Shown here: in pieces, positions 35,037 to 44,194 of the stretch
Position numbering within the stretch: position 1 is the first letter of the stretch
How the letters are laid out: every line of letters begins with the position of its first letter
NCBI RefSeq assembly: GCF_016406085.1
Contig: NZ_JAEHFJ010000005.1
Span: forward strand, 186,001 to 250,000
Reading direction: 5' to 3'
Length of the DNA: 64,000 nucleotides
DNA from: Aureibaculum flavum
Lineage (GTDB): Bacteria > Bacteroidota > Bacteroidia > Flavobacteriales > Flavobacteriaceae
Notes under the pieces: generated by a model
The model's database searches: none
Told to the model about the DNA's origin: nothing
The model's input: only the letters and a program-made list of their open reading frames with translations
Position numbers and translations under genes: made by a program

Positions 35037-35112
35037 TGTTGTCGGTTTGAGCGTTGTAGAGAACTTATCATATAATCGTAAAAGAGATTTCGACTCTGCT
35101 CAACCTGACAAC
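35037..35112. repeat. Imperfect palindromic repeat GTTGTCGGTTTGAGC ... GCTCAACCTGACAAC
   Basis: The left arm (35038-35052) pairs with the right arm (35098-35112) at 13 of 15 positions, with 45 bases between. It resembles the GTCAGGTTGAGCGCAGTCGAA-type dispersed elements common in Bacteroidota. It lies just before sigZ, in its leader region. Confidence 0.65.
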
Positions 35113-35132
35113 TTTATGAAATTATTAATTCT

Positions 35133-35702
35133 ATGACAGACACAAAAATTATTTGGAATACATATTCGGATGATGTAAAGCACTTTATTTTGTCAAAAAT
35201 AAATGATGAAAACATAGCAGATGATTTACTACAAGAGGTTTTTATAAAAGTACATACTAAAATTTCTAGTGTTCAAGATGTGCAAAAAATAAAGTCATGG
35301 CTTTTTACAGTGGCTAATAATACCATAATGGATTATTTTAGGTCATCTAAAAGACAATATAGTATTTCAGCTGGTGAAAAAATGGAGGTGGATATTGTGG
35401 ATTCAGATGATCATACTGCAGATTTTTTTGAGCATACGGAACATGATTGTTTATACGGAATTATTAAAAACTTAGAAAAGAAATATAGAGACCCTTTATT
35501 TATGGCTGATATAAAGGGGGTTAAGCATCAAGAAATAGCTGAGATTTTAGGTTTACCATTACCAACCGTAAAGTCACAAATTCAGCGGGCGAGAAAAATG
35601 ATCGCCCAAGGTTTTATAGATTGTTGTGGTTACGAATTAAATGAAAAAGGAAAATTGGTGGGTGAACTTAAAAGTAAAGAAGACTGTAAGGTGTGTGGTT
35701 AA
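35133..35702 (+). CDS. sigZ: ECF-type RNA polymerase sigma factor SigZ
   Basis: Region 2 is ENIADDLLQEVFIKVHTKIS with KSWLFTVANNTIMDYFRSSK. Region 4 is HQEIAEILGLPLPTVKSQIQ followed by RARKMI. At 189 aa it matches SigZ. The C-terminal extension has two Cys pairs, IDCCGYE and EDCKVCG, that could bind metal. No anti-sigma gene is adjacent. A Cys-rich mini-protein is encoded just upstream, which hints at a metal or redox response; this is inference. Confidence 0.88.
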   Translation: MTDTKIIWNTYSDDVKHFILSKINDENIADDLLQEVFIKVHTKISSVQDVQKIKSWLFTVANNTIMDYFRSSKRQYSISAGEKMEVDIVDSDDHTADFFEHTEHDCLYGIIKNLEKKYRDPLFMADIKGVKHQEIAEILGLPLPTVKSQIQRARKMIAQGFIDCCGYELNEKGKLVGELKSKEDCKVCG

Positions 35703-36680
35703 TTATATTTTTCGCTCTATTACGTAATTAACCATTTCCGTCAATGACTTTTTATATTGAGAGTCTGGATACGTATCTAAAATGGCTAGAGCTTCTTCAT
35801 GATAGGTATTCATTTTTTTGATAGTATATTCAATACCTCCATTATCCTTTACAAAGTCAATAACTTCTTTAACACGTTTCTTATTTTTATTATGGTTTTT
35901 TACAGAGTTAATTATCCATTTTTTATTTTTTTCAGAACAATTATTTAACGTATAAATTAAAGGCAATGTCATTTTTTGCTCCTTAATATCAATACCCGTT
36001 GGTTTGCCTATTTTAGCTTCTGAATAATCGAAAAGGTCATCTTTAATTTGAAAAGCAATTCCTATGATCTCACCAAATTTTCGCATTTTTTCAACTTCTT
36101 CTTGAGGTGCATTTACAGATGAAGCTCCAATGCCACAACAAGCAGCAATTAAAGTAGCTGTTTTTTGTCGGATAATTTCAAAATAGATATCTTCAGTAAT
36201 GTCTAGTTTTCTCGCTTTTTCAATCTGTAGTAATTCGCCTTCACTCATTTCTCGTACAGCAACCGAGATCAGTTTTAAAATATCAAAATCACTATGGTCA
36301 ATAGATAATAAAACGCCTTTTGATAATAAAAAGTCGCCTACTAACACAGCAATTTTATTTTTCCATAATGCATTTATAGAAAAGAAACCACGTCTGCGGT
36401 TACTGTCATCAACTACATCGTCATGCACTAAAGTGGCTGTATGTATCAATTCAATACAAGACGCTCCTCTATAGGTGCGATCATTAACTTTACCTCCAGA
36501 AACCATTTTGGCAACCAAAAAAACGAACATTGGTCGCATTTGTTTGCCTTTTCTACGAATTATAAAATGTGTTATTTTATTTAACAATGGCACATTGGAA
36601 ATCATTGAAGCTTTAAATTTGTCTTCAAAAAATTCCATTTCCTCTTTAATAGGAAGTTTTATTTGCTCTATGATTTTCAA
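35703..36680 (-). CDS. ispB: Polyprenyl (octaprenyl/heptaprenyl-type) diphosphate synthase
   Basis: This is a trans-isoprenyl chain-elongating synthase. The first aspartate-rich motif is LVHDDVVDDSNRRRG (near residue 92), and the second is FQIKDDLFDYSEAKIGKPTG. No bulky aromatic pair that would block long chains is evident, so a quinone side-chain product is likely. This and the symbol are inferred. Length 325 aa. Converges tail to tail with sigZ with no gap. Confidence 0.9.
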   Translation of the reverse strand: MKIIEQIKLPIKEEMEFFEDKFKASMISNVPLLNKITHFIIRRKGKQMRPMFVFLVAKMVSGGKVNDRTYRGASCIELIHTATLVHDDVVDDSNRRRGFFSINALWKNKIAVLVGDFLLSKGVLLSIDHSDFDILKLISVAVREMSEGELLQIEKARKLDITEDIYFEIIRQKTATLIAACCGIGASSVNAPQEEVEKMRKFGEIIGIAFQIKDDLFDYSEAKIGKPTGIDIKEQKMTLPLIYTLNNCSEKNKKWIINSVKNHNKNKKRVKEVIDFVKDNGGIEYTIKKMNTYHEEALAILDTYPDSQYKKSLTEMVNYVIERKI

Positions 36681-36907
36681 ATGTGGTTTTTACGATTTTA
36701 TTAGTTCTATTATTCTATATGAATAATGATTTGTAAATAAGCTCCAAATGGAGTATAAATAATCTAAATAATAATGATAAAACAACAAAGACTTTGATAA
36801 TGTTGAATAAATATAATTAAATTAAATCCATTCTATGGAATCGGAACCTTGTGTTATCATAATACAAATTAAGGGTTTCAAAGGAACAATACCTCGGTTT
36901 AATATTT

Positions 36908-39028
36908 TTAGTTTAAAATGAGCTCTAAGCGTTCAGCAATCATAGAATTTCGCTCCTCTGCTACCATATCTTTTAGTATTGTGATATAATCATCTTTTAC
37001 GCTACTGTTGATATATATAAATTCAACAGCCTGATAACGTACATAAGAATTTTTCATTTGTAATGCAGCACTGATAAATTCTGTTACTAGGTTAGCATGC
37101 TCTTTAGCTAAGATTTCTAACGCATTTGAGTTGTTAAAAACAACTAGATATGTGAAATATTCTTTATTGCTAGCTGCCGTTTTTAATAATTCAGGTAAGT
37201 TTTTAAATTCAATCTTTTTGCTTAAATCAGACATTTTATCTAATAAACTCAAGCGATCATCATTCTCTTTTGACTTTAAATATTTACCAGAAATAGCTAA
37301 TAATTCATTAATAGCGTTGTTGTTAGCTGGTTTTTTCTGTTCCCCTTTTTTTTCTATTTTAGCCCAACTGTCATTTAAAGGTACGGTTCTATTAAAGATT
37401 AAATGTTCTGCGGTATTGTCATCATCTACACAAAAGTAGCCTAAACGTTGAAACTGAAATCTATCACCGATAGTTGCTTCTTTAAGACTTGGTTCTACAA
37501 AAGCATTTGTATTTAATTCTAAAGAATTCGGATTTATAAATTCTTTAAAATCTTTGTCTTTATGACTGTCTGGAGCTTCATCAATAAACAACCGGTCATA
37601 TAATCTAACTTCTGTTTTAATTGCATGAGCGATTGATACCCAATGCAATGTACCTTTTACTCTGCGTTGGCTTTCTTCTGTGCCACTACCACTTCTAGAT
37701 AGAGGGTCGTACGTACAATGAATTTCTAAAATTTCTCCATTTTCATCTTTTACTACACATTCTGCTTTGATAATATATGCATTTTTTAAACGCACTTCTT
37801 TACCTAATTTTAATCTAAAGAATTTTTTATTAGCTTCTTCTCTAAAATCTTCTTTTTCAATATAAAGTTCTTTAGAAAAAGGAACTTCTCTGTTACCTGC
37901 ATTATCATCTTCAGGATTGTTTTCTGCAGTTAACCATTCTTCTTTACCTTCTGGATAATTTGTAATGACCACTTTTACAGGATTTAAAACTGCCATAACT
38001 CTTGGGGCAGTTTTGTTTAAATCGTCTTTAATACAAAACTCTAATAATGCTACATCGGTCACATTATCACGTTTAGAAATACCCGCAATTTCACTAAATT
38101 TTTTAATTGAGTTTGGTGTGTAACCTCTTCTACGTAATCCCGAAATGGTAGGCATTCTAGGATCATCCCATCCCTTTACATGTCCTTCTTGTACCAATTG
38201 GAGTAATTTCCGTTTACTCATTACCGTATAACTCAAATTACGACGAGCAAATTCACGTTGTTTAGGTCTTAGATCATCACCAGAATATACTTGATCAACA
38301 TACCAATCATACAACTCTCTATGGCTTTTAAACTCTAAAGTGCAAATTGAGTGAGAAATTTGTTCAATATAATCAGATTCACCGTGGGTCCAGTCATACA
38401 TTGGGTAAATGCACCAATCATCTCCTGTTCTGTGGTGGTGCTTCTTCAAAATACGGTACATAATTGGGTCACGCATATGCATGTTTACATGCTCCATGTC
38501 AATTTTTGCACGTAATACATGAGAGCCTTCTTGAAATTCACCATTTTTCATTTTCATGAATAATTCTAGGTTCTCTTCAATACTTCTATCTCTATTTGGA
38601 CTATTCGTTCCAACTTCAGTAGGTGTGCCCTTTTGGATGGCCATTTCTTCCGATGATTGATCGTCAACATAAGCCAATCCATCATTAATAAGTTGAATAC
38701 TCCAATCATATAGCTGTTGAAAATAATCTGACGAGTATAATTCGTTGGCCCATTTAAAGCCTAACCATTGTATATCTTTTTTAATAGCATCTACATATTC
38801 CTGTTCTTCTTTGGCAGGATTGGTATCGTCAAAACGTAAATTTACGGGGGCATTATACTTAATTCCTAATCCGAAATTTAAGCAAATTGATGCAGCGTGT
38901 CCAATATGGAGATATCCATTTGGTTCTGGCGGAAAACGAAAGTGTAATTTATCTTTAGTAAGCCCGTTAGCCAAATCTTCTTCAATGATTTGCTCTAAAA
39001 AATTGAGCGATTTTTTTTCTTCAGACAT
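36908..39028 (-). CDS. glnS: Glutaminyl-tRNA synthetase with a C-terminal helical extension
   Basis: This class I synthetase has PEPNGYLHIGH (HIGH at 41-44) and the KMSKS equivalent VMSKRKL. The standard GlnRS region ends near residue 557 (TVPLNDSWAK), matching the 554-aa E. coli enzyme. A further 149 residues follow a Lys-rich linker (KKGEQKKPANNN). This tail looks like stacked helices of HEAT type and does not look like the YqeY domain fused in some GlnRS. A candidate -7 box is at 39053-39060. Confidence 0.93.
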   Translation of the reverse strand: MSEEKKSLNFLEQIIEEDLANGLTKDKLHFRFPPEPNGYLHIGHAASICLNFGLGIKYNAPVNLRFDDTNPAKEEQEYVDAIKKDIQWLGFKWANELYSSDYFQQLYDWSIQLINDGLAYVDDQSSEEMAIQKGTPTEVGTNSPNRDRSIEENLELFMKMKNGEFQEGSHVLRAKIDMEHVNMHMRDPIMYRILKKHHHRTGDDWCIYPMYDWTHGESDYIEQISHSICTLEFKSHRELYDWYVDQVYSGDDLRPKQREFARRNLSYTVMSKRKLLQLVQEGHVKGWDDPRMPTISGLRRRGYTPNSIKKFSEIAGISKRDNVTDVALLEFCIKDDLNKTAPRVMAVLNPVKVVITNYPEGKEEWLTAENNPEDDNAGNREVPFSKELYIEKEDFREEANKKFFRLKLGKEVRLKNAYIIKAECVVKDENGEILEIHCTYDPLSRSGSGTEESQRRVKGTLHWVSIAHAIKTEVRLYDRLFIDEAPDSHKDKDFKEFINPNSLELNTNAFVEPSLKEATIGDRFQFQRLGYFCVDDDNTAEHLIFNRTVPLNDSWAKIEKKGEQKKPANNNAINELLAISGKYLKSKENDDRLSLLDKMSDLSKKIEFKNLPELLKTAASNKEYFTYLVVFNNSNALEILAKEHANLVTEFISAALQMKNSYVRYQAVEFIYINSSVKDDYITILKDMVAEERNSMIAERLELILN

Positions 39029-39052
39029 CCAATATTAATTTGAAATAGTCTA

Positions 39053-39060
39053 CAAAAGTA
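39053..39060 (-). promoter_or_regulatory. Candidate -7 element for glnS
   Basis: The minus strand reads TACTTTTG, matching TAnnTTTG, 25 bp before the glnS ATG. Confidence 0.45.
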
Positions 39061-39149
39061 GGGAAAATATTAATAGTGAAGTACCTTGATTACTGTAACG
39101 TTTTACTAATTTTTACTACGTATAGTTGTAACTTAAAAACAATCATAAA

Positions 39150-39359
39150 ATGGGAAAATTAAATTATAGTTGTCCGAAATGTAATAACAAAACTTATAAA
39201 GTAGGGCAGATGAGAGGAACTGGTGGAACACTCAGTAAAATTTTTGATGTTCAAAGTCAAAAATATACCTCGGTAACTTGCGAAAAATGTTCTTATACTG
39301 AATTTTATAAAGCGAAGACAAGTGCTTTAAGTAATATATTTGATTTGTTTACTAATTAA
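39150..39359 (+). CDS. Small zinc-ribbon protein (DUF2082-like)
   Basis: This 69-aa protein has two zinc knuckles, CPKC near residue 8 and CEKC near residue 44, separated by MRGTGGTLSKIFDVQSQKY, the layout of predicted nucleic-acid-binding Zn ribbons (COG3478 type). Function unknown. It converges with mgtE, and the two stop codons overlap by 4 bp. Confidence 0.8.
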   Translation: MGKLNYSCPKCNNKTYKVGQMRGTGGTLSKIFDVQSQKYTSVTCEKCSYTEFYKAKTSALSNIFDLFTN

Positions 39360-40705
39360 ATGCCCAATACCATTTTGGCAATCCAAAAGTAAATTAGAAT
39401 ACCAAAAATATCATTGCTTGTAGTTATGAATGGTCCCGTAGCTAAGGCTGGGTCTATATCTCTTTTATTTAAAAATAACGGAATAAAAGTTCCTATTATT
39501 CCGGCTACAACTATTACTGAGAATAAAGATATAGAAATTGCTATGGAAGTGAGCATATTTCCTTTCCAAATCCATGTAAAGAGAAGTAAAAATAATGATA
39601 ATGCTAAACCGTTTATAAGCGATAAAGAGAATTCTTTAAACAGTCTTTCTCCAATACTACCTTTTAGATCATTGTTGGCCAAGCCCTGCACAATAATAGC
39701 TGAGGATTGCACACCAACATTTCCAGCAGTGGCTGCAATTAATGGAGTGAAAAAGAAAAGTACCGCATGTTTGCTAATAAGGTCTTCAAAGCCACCCATT
39801 ATGGAAGCAGCTCCAATTCCTCCCAATAGTCCTAAAAATAACCATGGTAATCGAGCTCTAGTGTGCTGCCATAGTGTATCATCTGCTTCTACATCCTGAG
39901 ATAGACCAGCTGCCATTTGATAATCTTTATCAGCTTCGTCTTTAATTACATCAACAATATCATCAATGGTAATTCTACCTAGTAAATGATTTTTATCGTC
40001 AACCACTGGTATCGCTTCCAAGTCATATTTTTGCATTACCCGAGCTACATCCTCTGCCTTGTCATGAACATTTGCCGAATCAACTTTTGGAATATAAATT
40101 TCAGAAATATGTGTTTTTGTTGAGGTTACCAGTAAATCTTTTAAAGAAAGTCTTCCTTTTAATTCTTCCTTTTCATCAACCACATAAATAGAATGTACAC
40201 GCGTAACAAATTCTGCCTGTGCTCTCATTTCTCTCACACATTTTAATACATTCCAGTTTTCATAAACTTTAACTAGCTCTTTCGCCATTAAACCACCTGC
40301 AGTATTTTCGTCATATTTTAGTAATTCTTTTATATCAGCTTTATGCTCCTCATCTTCAATTTTTGAAATTACTTTTTCTTGACGTTCTTCAGGAAGTTCG
40401 GCAATCATATCCGCCGCATCATCGGTGTCTAACTCATCAAGCTCTTTTGCAATTTCTTTGGACGATAGGTTCTTTAAGACTTTCTCACGATCGTCTTCAT
40501 CCATTTCCATTAAAATGTCTGATGTTATTTCACTATCTAATAATTTTATGATATAAGTAGCCTCTTCTAGATTTAAGTCCTCTAGTAGTTCTGCAATATC
40601 TGCATGATGCTCCTCTGCCAGCAAACCTAAGAGTGTTTCATTATCTTGTTTTAAGATAAGCTCTTCAATTTGTTTAATCAGTTCATCTGTAATTTCAAAT
40701 GGCAT
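39356..40705 (-). CDS. mgtE: Magnesium transporter MgtE
   Basis: Order of domains: an N-terminal acidic helical domain with MgtE repeats ([35 protein letters not shown]), then a CBS pair (about 135-260), then five membrane spans ending at the C-terminus. [16 protein letters not shown] in the pore region is typical. Length 449 aa. It starts inside the rsmA 3' end (11-bp overlap), so it is translated from the rsmA transcript. Confidence 0.94.
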   Translation of the reverse strand: MPFEITDELIKQIEELILKQDNETLLGLLAEEHHADIAELLEDLNLEEATYIIKLLDSEITSDILMEMDEDDREKVLKNLSSKEIAKELDELDTDDAADMIAELPEERQEKVISKIEDEEHKADIKELLKYDENTAGGLMAKELVKVYENWNVLKCVREMRAQAEFVTRVHSIYVVDEKEELKGRLSLKDLLVTSTKTHISEIYIPKVDSANVHDKAEDVARVMQKYDLEAIPVVDDKNHLLGRITIDDIVDVIKDEADKDYQMAAGLSQDVEADDTLWQHTRARLPWLFLGLLGGIGAASIMGGFEDLISKHAVLFFFTPLIAATAGNVGVQSSAIIVQGLANNDLKGSIGERLFKEFSLSLINGLALSLFLLLFTWIWKGNMLTSIAISISLFSVIVVAGIIGTFIPLFLNKRDIDPALATGPFITTSNDIFGILIYFWIAKMVLGI

Positions 40706-41471
40706 CGTTGGCTATACTTTTAGTAAGGTTTATAAACTCCTCAACAGATAATTGTTCAGGGCGTTGGGCAAATATAGTATCTTCTCTTAATTTATCTGAT
40801 AAATTCAATGATTTTAAGCTGTTCCGCATCGTTTTTCTACGTTGGTTAAAAGCAGTTTTCACAACTTTAAAGAAAAGCTTTTCGTCAACAGGAAGATTGT
40901 AATTTTCTTTACGAATCAATCGTATAACACCTGATTCTACTTTTGGCGGTGGGTTAAAAACACTTGGAGAAACAGTAAATAAATATTCAGCATCATAAAA
41001 TGCTTGTGTTAATACGGATAGAATACCATAAGCTTTACTACCTGGTTTTTCAGCAATACGTTTGGCAACCTCCTTTTGAAACATTCCACATAATTCAGGA
41101 ATGAGGTTTCTGTTTTCAATAGTTTTAAAAACTATTTGGGTAGATATATTATATGGAAAATTACCTATAATAGCAAATTGTTCATTATTGAAAATAGTAC
41201 TAATATCTAACTTTAAAAAATCTTTTGAAATAATTCTATCTGCTAAATTGAGATAGTGGGCTTTTAGGTATTCTACAGATTCTGTATCAATTTCTATTAC
41301 GTGCGTAGTTAGTTTTTTTTGCAATAAATATTTAGTCAATACGCCCATACCAGGACCTATTTCAAGAACCGTATCGTAATTGTTTTCAGTAAGTGTATCA
41401 GCGATTTTTTTCGCTATATTTTCATCTTTTAAGAAGTGTTGACCTAAGTGTTTTTTTGCTCTTACTGACAT
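40695..41471 (-). CDS. rsmA: 16S rRNA (A1518/A1519) dimethyltransferase
   Basis: This is an SAM-dependent KsgA/RsmA enzyme. Motif [17 protein letters not shown] is near residue 36. The catalytic motif GNFPYNIST is near residue 120, and the family start [18 protein letters not shown] is intact. Length 258 aa. It overlaps mgtE downstream and follows the DUF4286 gene by 8 bp. Confidence 0.96.
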   Translation of the reverse strand: MSVRAKKHLGQHFLKDENIAKKIADTLTENNYDTVLEIGPGMGVLTKYLLQKKLTTHVIEIDTESVEYLKAHYLNLADRIISKDFLKLDISTIFNNEQFAIIGNFPYNISTQIVFKTIENRNLIPELCGMFQKEVAKRIAEKPGSKAYGILSVLTQAFYDAEYLFTVSPSVFNPPPKVESGVIRLIRKENYNLPVDEKLFFKVVKTAFNQRRKTMRNSLKSLNLSDKLREDTIFAQRPEQLSVEEFINLTKSIANDAI

Positions 41472-41479
41472 TGAATCTT

Positions 41480-41806
41480 TTATGATTTTATAAAATTCTT
41501 AACGTGATTTACTACCTTTAATTCTGTTCTAAATGCTACAAATTTACTGCCAAATAATTTTGTAGTCTCTTGCCTAAGCTCGTCAGCATCTTCTTTATAA
41601 TACCTTTCTACTGCTTCTTTGTCTTCAGCAGTATACTGAATAGAATAGGTAACGCCCGTTTCTTCTTGAACCATTACTTGACACATTTTAGCTTCAAAAA
41701 ACTTACCTGTTTCTAACATTTGAGGTATGTGTTCGTTTTGCATCCATTTAAGCCATTCCTGCTCAATAGAACTTTCTATGTTTATAGTTACATTATAGAT
41801 ATACAT
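41480..41806 (-). CDS. DUF4286 family protein
   Basis: This 108-aa protein starts [20 protein letters not shown], a beginning typical of the DUF4286 family. Its ferredoxin-like, dimeric alpha/beta pattern has [11 protein letters not shown] and [19 protein letters not shown]. The function is unknown. It is placed 8 bp before rsmA, so it is probably co-transcribed with rsmA and mgtE. Confidence 0.83.
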   Translation of the reverse strand: MYIYNVTINIESSIEQEWLKWMQNEHIPQMLETGKFFEAKMCQVMVQEETGVTYSIQYTAEDKEAVERYYKEDADELRQETTKLFGSKFVAFRTELKVVNHVKNFIKS

Positions 41807-41877
41807 AAAAAATAATTTTTAATTATTAAAATCTCAAATCCCAAAATTGAAATTTGTCTTTTTGTAATTTATTAACG

Positions 41878-43662
41878 CTAGTTAATTATATCACCTCTCA
41901 ATTTCCTGAATTGTTTTCTTGCCTCAACTAAATATATACTATTTGGAAATTCAAAAATAATCTTTTGATACATTTCTTTTGCCTTATCGCTATTATTTAA
42001 GTTGTTTTGGTATAATTCGGCCAATTTAAAATAAGAATTATCTACTAGAATGCCTGTTTTATCTAATTCTATTAGTTGTAAATAATTGCCTTCAGCTAAG
42101 TTGTATTTTTTGATTTTAGTATAGAGTTCTGCTTGTTTATAGATGGTTTCATCTTCAATAGCACCACCTTTGAATTTTATTAAAACAGCGTTTAATGTAT
42201 CAATAGCTGCTTGTGTTTTATTTTGATATGCCAATACATCTGCTTTGGCATACATTTTTAATGAAGTATGTAAAGTGTCCCCTATAATATTTTCAGAAAT
42301 TAATAAATGAAGTTCTAAGGCGTCATTGGCAATCAATTGTGATGTTGATTTTTTTAATACTTTTAATTGTGATAATGCCCATTTAAAATCGCCTTTAAAA
42401 TAAGATGTTTGAGCTACTTTAAAGCGAGCCGTTTGTGCAAGTGTGCTGTTTTTTAAATCTGTTTGTACCTGTGAATAATTGATTAATGCCTCGTTAAATC
42501 TATTGGTATAAACCAACACATCTCCTAATTTTAATTTAAAATTACCATGTTGATAATCAGAAGTGGTTTCTTTGAGTGCATCCTTTAAAATAACAATCGC
42601 TTTTTCAGGTTCGTCTTTTGTGAAGGTTAAAAAATCAGCATAAGCCATTTGTAAATCTAAAGTGGTAAAAGTGCGACCGTATTCAGTAAATAATTCTTGA
42701 AACTGTTCTTCAACAGTTTGTATTTCTTTTTTTGTCACCGCAGTTTTAATAGCCACATTTAATAAGTAGTATTGGGCATTTAATATTGAATTTTGATCTT
42801 TGGTATTTTCTAAAACATAACTAAAGGCTTCTTGTGCAGTAGTGTTATCATTGTCATAAAAAGCAATGTCGCCTAGTTCTTCTATTCTAAATAAATTTTC
42901 TGAATTTCTTTTGAATAGAGCTTTTTCTTGAACTAGAGCTTTGTTATAGTCTTTTTGTTGTGTAAATAACCAACTCAATAATTTGTTCCATGAGTTGTTC
43001 GGATTCTTCTGTAGTCTTTTTAAAACGAGTTTTCTGAAGAGAACATTACTAGGGTCTTCACTATCGTCAGTTATAAATCTACCAGCATATCGTTGCACAG
43101 TAGCATAATATTTTTCGTTTTTTTCAACTAAATTCAAATAGCTGTCAAACATATTTTCAATATCTGCTTTTTCACCATATAGATAGGCTACATTAAGGTC
43201 TAAATTTAAATTAGGATTCAACTCCATTGCTCTTTTGTAGGATCGTAAAGCGTAATCTGTTAAATGATTTTCTTCAAAAGCCCGGCCCATGACATTACCT
43301 TGATAGGGGTCATTTTCAATATATTTAAGTGCTTTTTCATAATTTATTACAGCTTCTTCTGTTTTCCCTTGCAACTGGAAATTATAACCTATTTCAACCC
43401 ATAAATTGGTTTGATCTCTGAATTTTTTTTGATGTTTGATAAGTAAAGAGGTAGCTTTATCGTAGTTTTCAAGTGCTTGGTAGCAAGAGAGTAACCGTTT
43501 AAAATAATCGCGTCTTACATCGTTTTTTTTATAGAGTTGCTCGTACAGTGATTTGGCGAGTATATAATCGCCACGCTCAAAGTACATGTTGGCCAAATTA
43601 GCATTTTGTGCACTACAAAATGATGAAATTAAAAAAAACAGTACAATAATTTTAGATGGCAT
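41878..43662 (-). CDS. Secreted tetratricopeptide-repeat protein
   Basis: The protein has a signal peptide (ends SFCSAQ) and many TPR units through its 594 residues, for example ANMYFERGDYILAKSLYEQL, WVEIGYNFQLQGKTEEAVIN and NSYFKLAELYQNNLNNSDKA. These helices serve protein-protein contacts in the periplasm. No enzymatic domain is visible. It is probably the first gene of the DUF4286-rsmA-mgtE group (71-bp gap). A -7 element lies at 43703-43710. Confidence 0.87.
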   Translation of the reverse strand: MPSKIIVLFFLISSFCSAQNANLANMYFERGDYILAKSLYEQLYKKNDVRRDYFKRLLSCYQALENYDKATSLLIKHQKKFRDQTNLWVEIGYNFQLQGKTEEAVINYEKALKYIENDPYQGNVMGRAFEENHLTDYALRSYKRAMELNPNLNLDLNVAYLYGEKADIENMFDSYLNLVEKNEKYYATVQRYAGRFITDDSEDPSNVLFRKLVLKRLQKNPNNSWNKLLSWLFTQQKDYNKALVQEKALFKRNSENLFRIEELGDIAFYDNDNTTAQEAFSYVLENTKDQNSILNAQYYLLNVAIKTAVTKKEIQTVEEQFQELFTEYGRTFTTLDLQMAYADFLTFTKDEPEKAIVILKDALKETTSDYQHGNFKLKLGDVLVYTNRFNEALINYSQVQTDLKNSTLAQTARFKVAQTSYFKGDFKWALSQLKVLKKSTSQLIANDALELHLLISENIIGDTLHTSLKMYAKADVLAYQNKTQAAIDTLNAVLIKFKGGAIEDETIYKQAELYTKIKKYNLAEGNYLQLIELDKTGILVDNSYFKLAELYQNNLNNSDKAKEMYQKIIFEFPNSIYLVEARKQFRKLRGDIIN

Positions 43663-43702
43663 GTCGTTATAGCTTGTGTCGAAATTAATTTGACATATGC
43701 TT

Positions 43703-43710
43703 CAAAGGTA
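43703..43710 (-). promoter_or_regulatory. Candidate -7 element for the TPR gene
   Basis: The minus strand reads TACCTTTG, a perfect TAnnTTTG, 40 bp before the ATG at 43662. Confidence 0.5.
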
Positions 43711-43778
43711 ATAAAAGAAGTTTTAACTAATTAAAAATAATACGTGAGATAAAAAAATTACTTAACCCAATTTGCATT

Positions 43779-43794
43779 TTGGCATAATCATTGC
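43779..43794 (+). promoter_or_regulatory. Sigma-54-type -24/-12 promoter
   Basis: TTGGCATAATCATTGC matches the sigma-54 consensus TTGGCAcgnnnnTTGC in both conserved blocks with the exact 16-base spacing. Transcription would start near 43806, about 21 bp before the ATG at 43827. No bacterial enhancer-binding protein gene is in the window. Confidence 0.65.
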
Positions 43795-43826
43795 CTTAAA
43801 GTTAAAATCAACTAATTTTTTTTACC

Positions 43827-43970
43827 ATGAACGAGTTAAAACAACAACATCAAAACGCAAAAGAACAAGCTACTTTTTTTATGAAGAATGGTCAAATCAA
43901 TGACTATTTTAAAGCGTTACTAGAAATAAATCGTTATAAAAGATTAATGGTGGCTGTTGTCGCTAATTAG
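43827..43970 (+). CDS. 47-aa conserved small protein
   Basis: The frame reads MNELKQQHQNAKEQATFFMK and on to KALLEINRYKRLMVAVVAN. It is an amphipathic helical peptide of a kind I associate with short Flavobacteriaceae proteins of unknown role. It follows a sigma-54-type promoter with proper spacing, and its codon use resembles its neighbours. It faces serS across a strong hairpin. Confidence 0.65.
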   Translation: MNELKQQHQNAKEQATFFMKNGQINDYFKALLEINRYKRLMVAVVAN

Positions 43971-44103
43971 TTATTAGAAGTTCTAATTTTCTTTAAAAGA
44001 ATTTTTGATATAGCTTTTGGTGATTACGTTTTGTGCGATTAAAGCATAAACTTGCCGTGTAGTGGCTTTTAGCCTTAAATATAATTACAACATCGATTAA
44101 AAT

Positions 44104-44151
44104 AGACCGTCTTGTCAATTTGAAACTTAATTCGGATCGACAAGACGGTCT
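44104..44151. terminator. 13-bp perfect inverted repeat, probable two-way terminator
   Basis: AGACCGTCTTGTC (44104-44116) pairs perfectly with GACAAGACGGTCT (44139-44151) around a 22-base loop. It lies between the 47-aa gene (plus) and serS (minus). On the minus strand it is followed by TATTTTAAT, so it best serves serS. The stem is much more GC-rich than its surroundings. Confidence 0.65.
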
Positions 44152-44194
44152 GCTTATTTATTAAAAAAATAGAATGTTATTTAGTGGATATATT

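Noticed and set aside
39414-39899. 161-codon open frame on the plus strand opposite mgtE
   Set aside because: It lies wholly inside a certain gene on the other strand; its composition follows from the membrane codons of MgtE and shows no domain.
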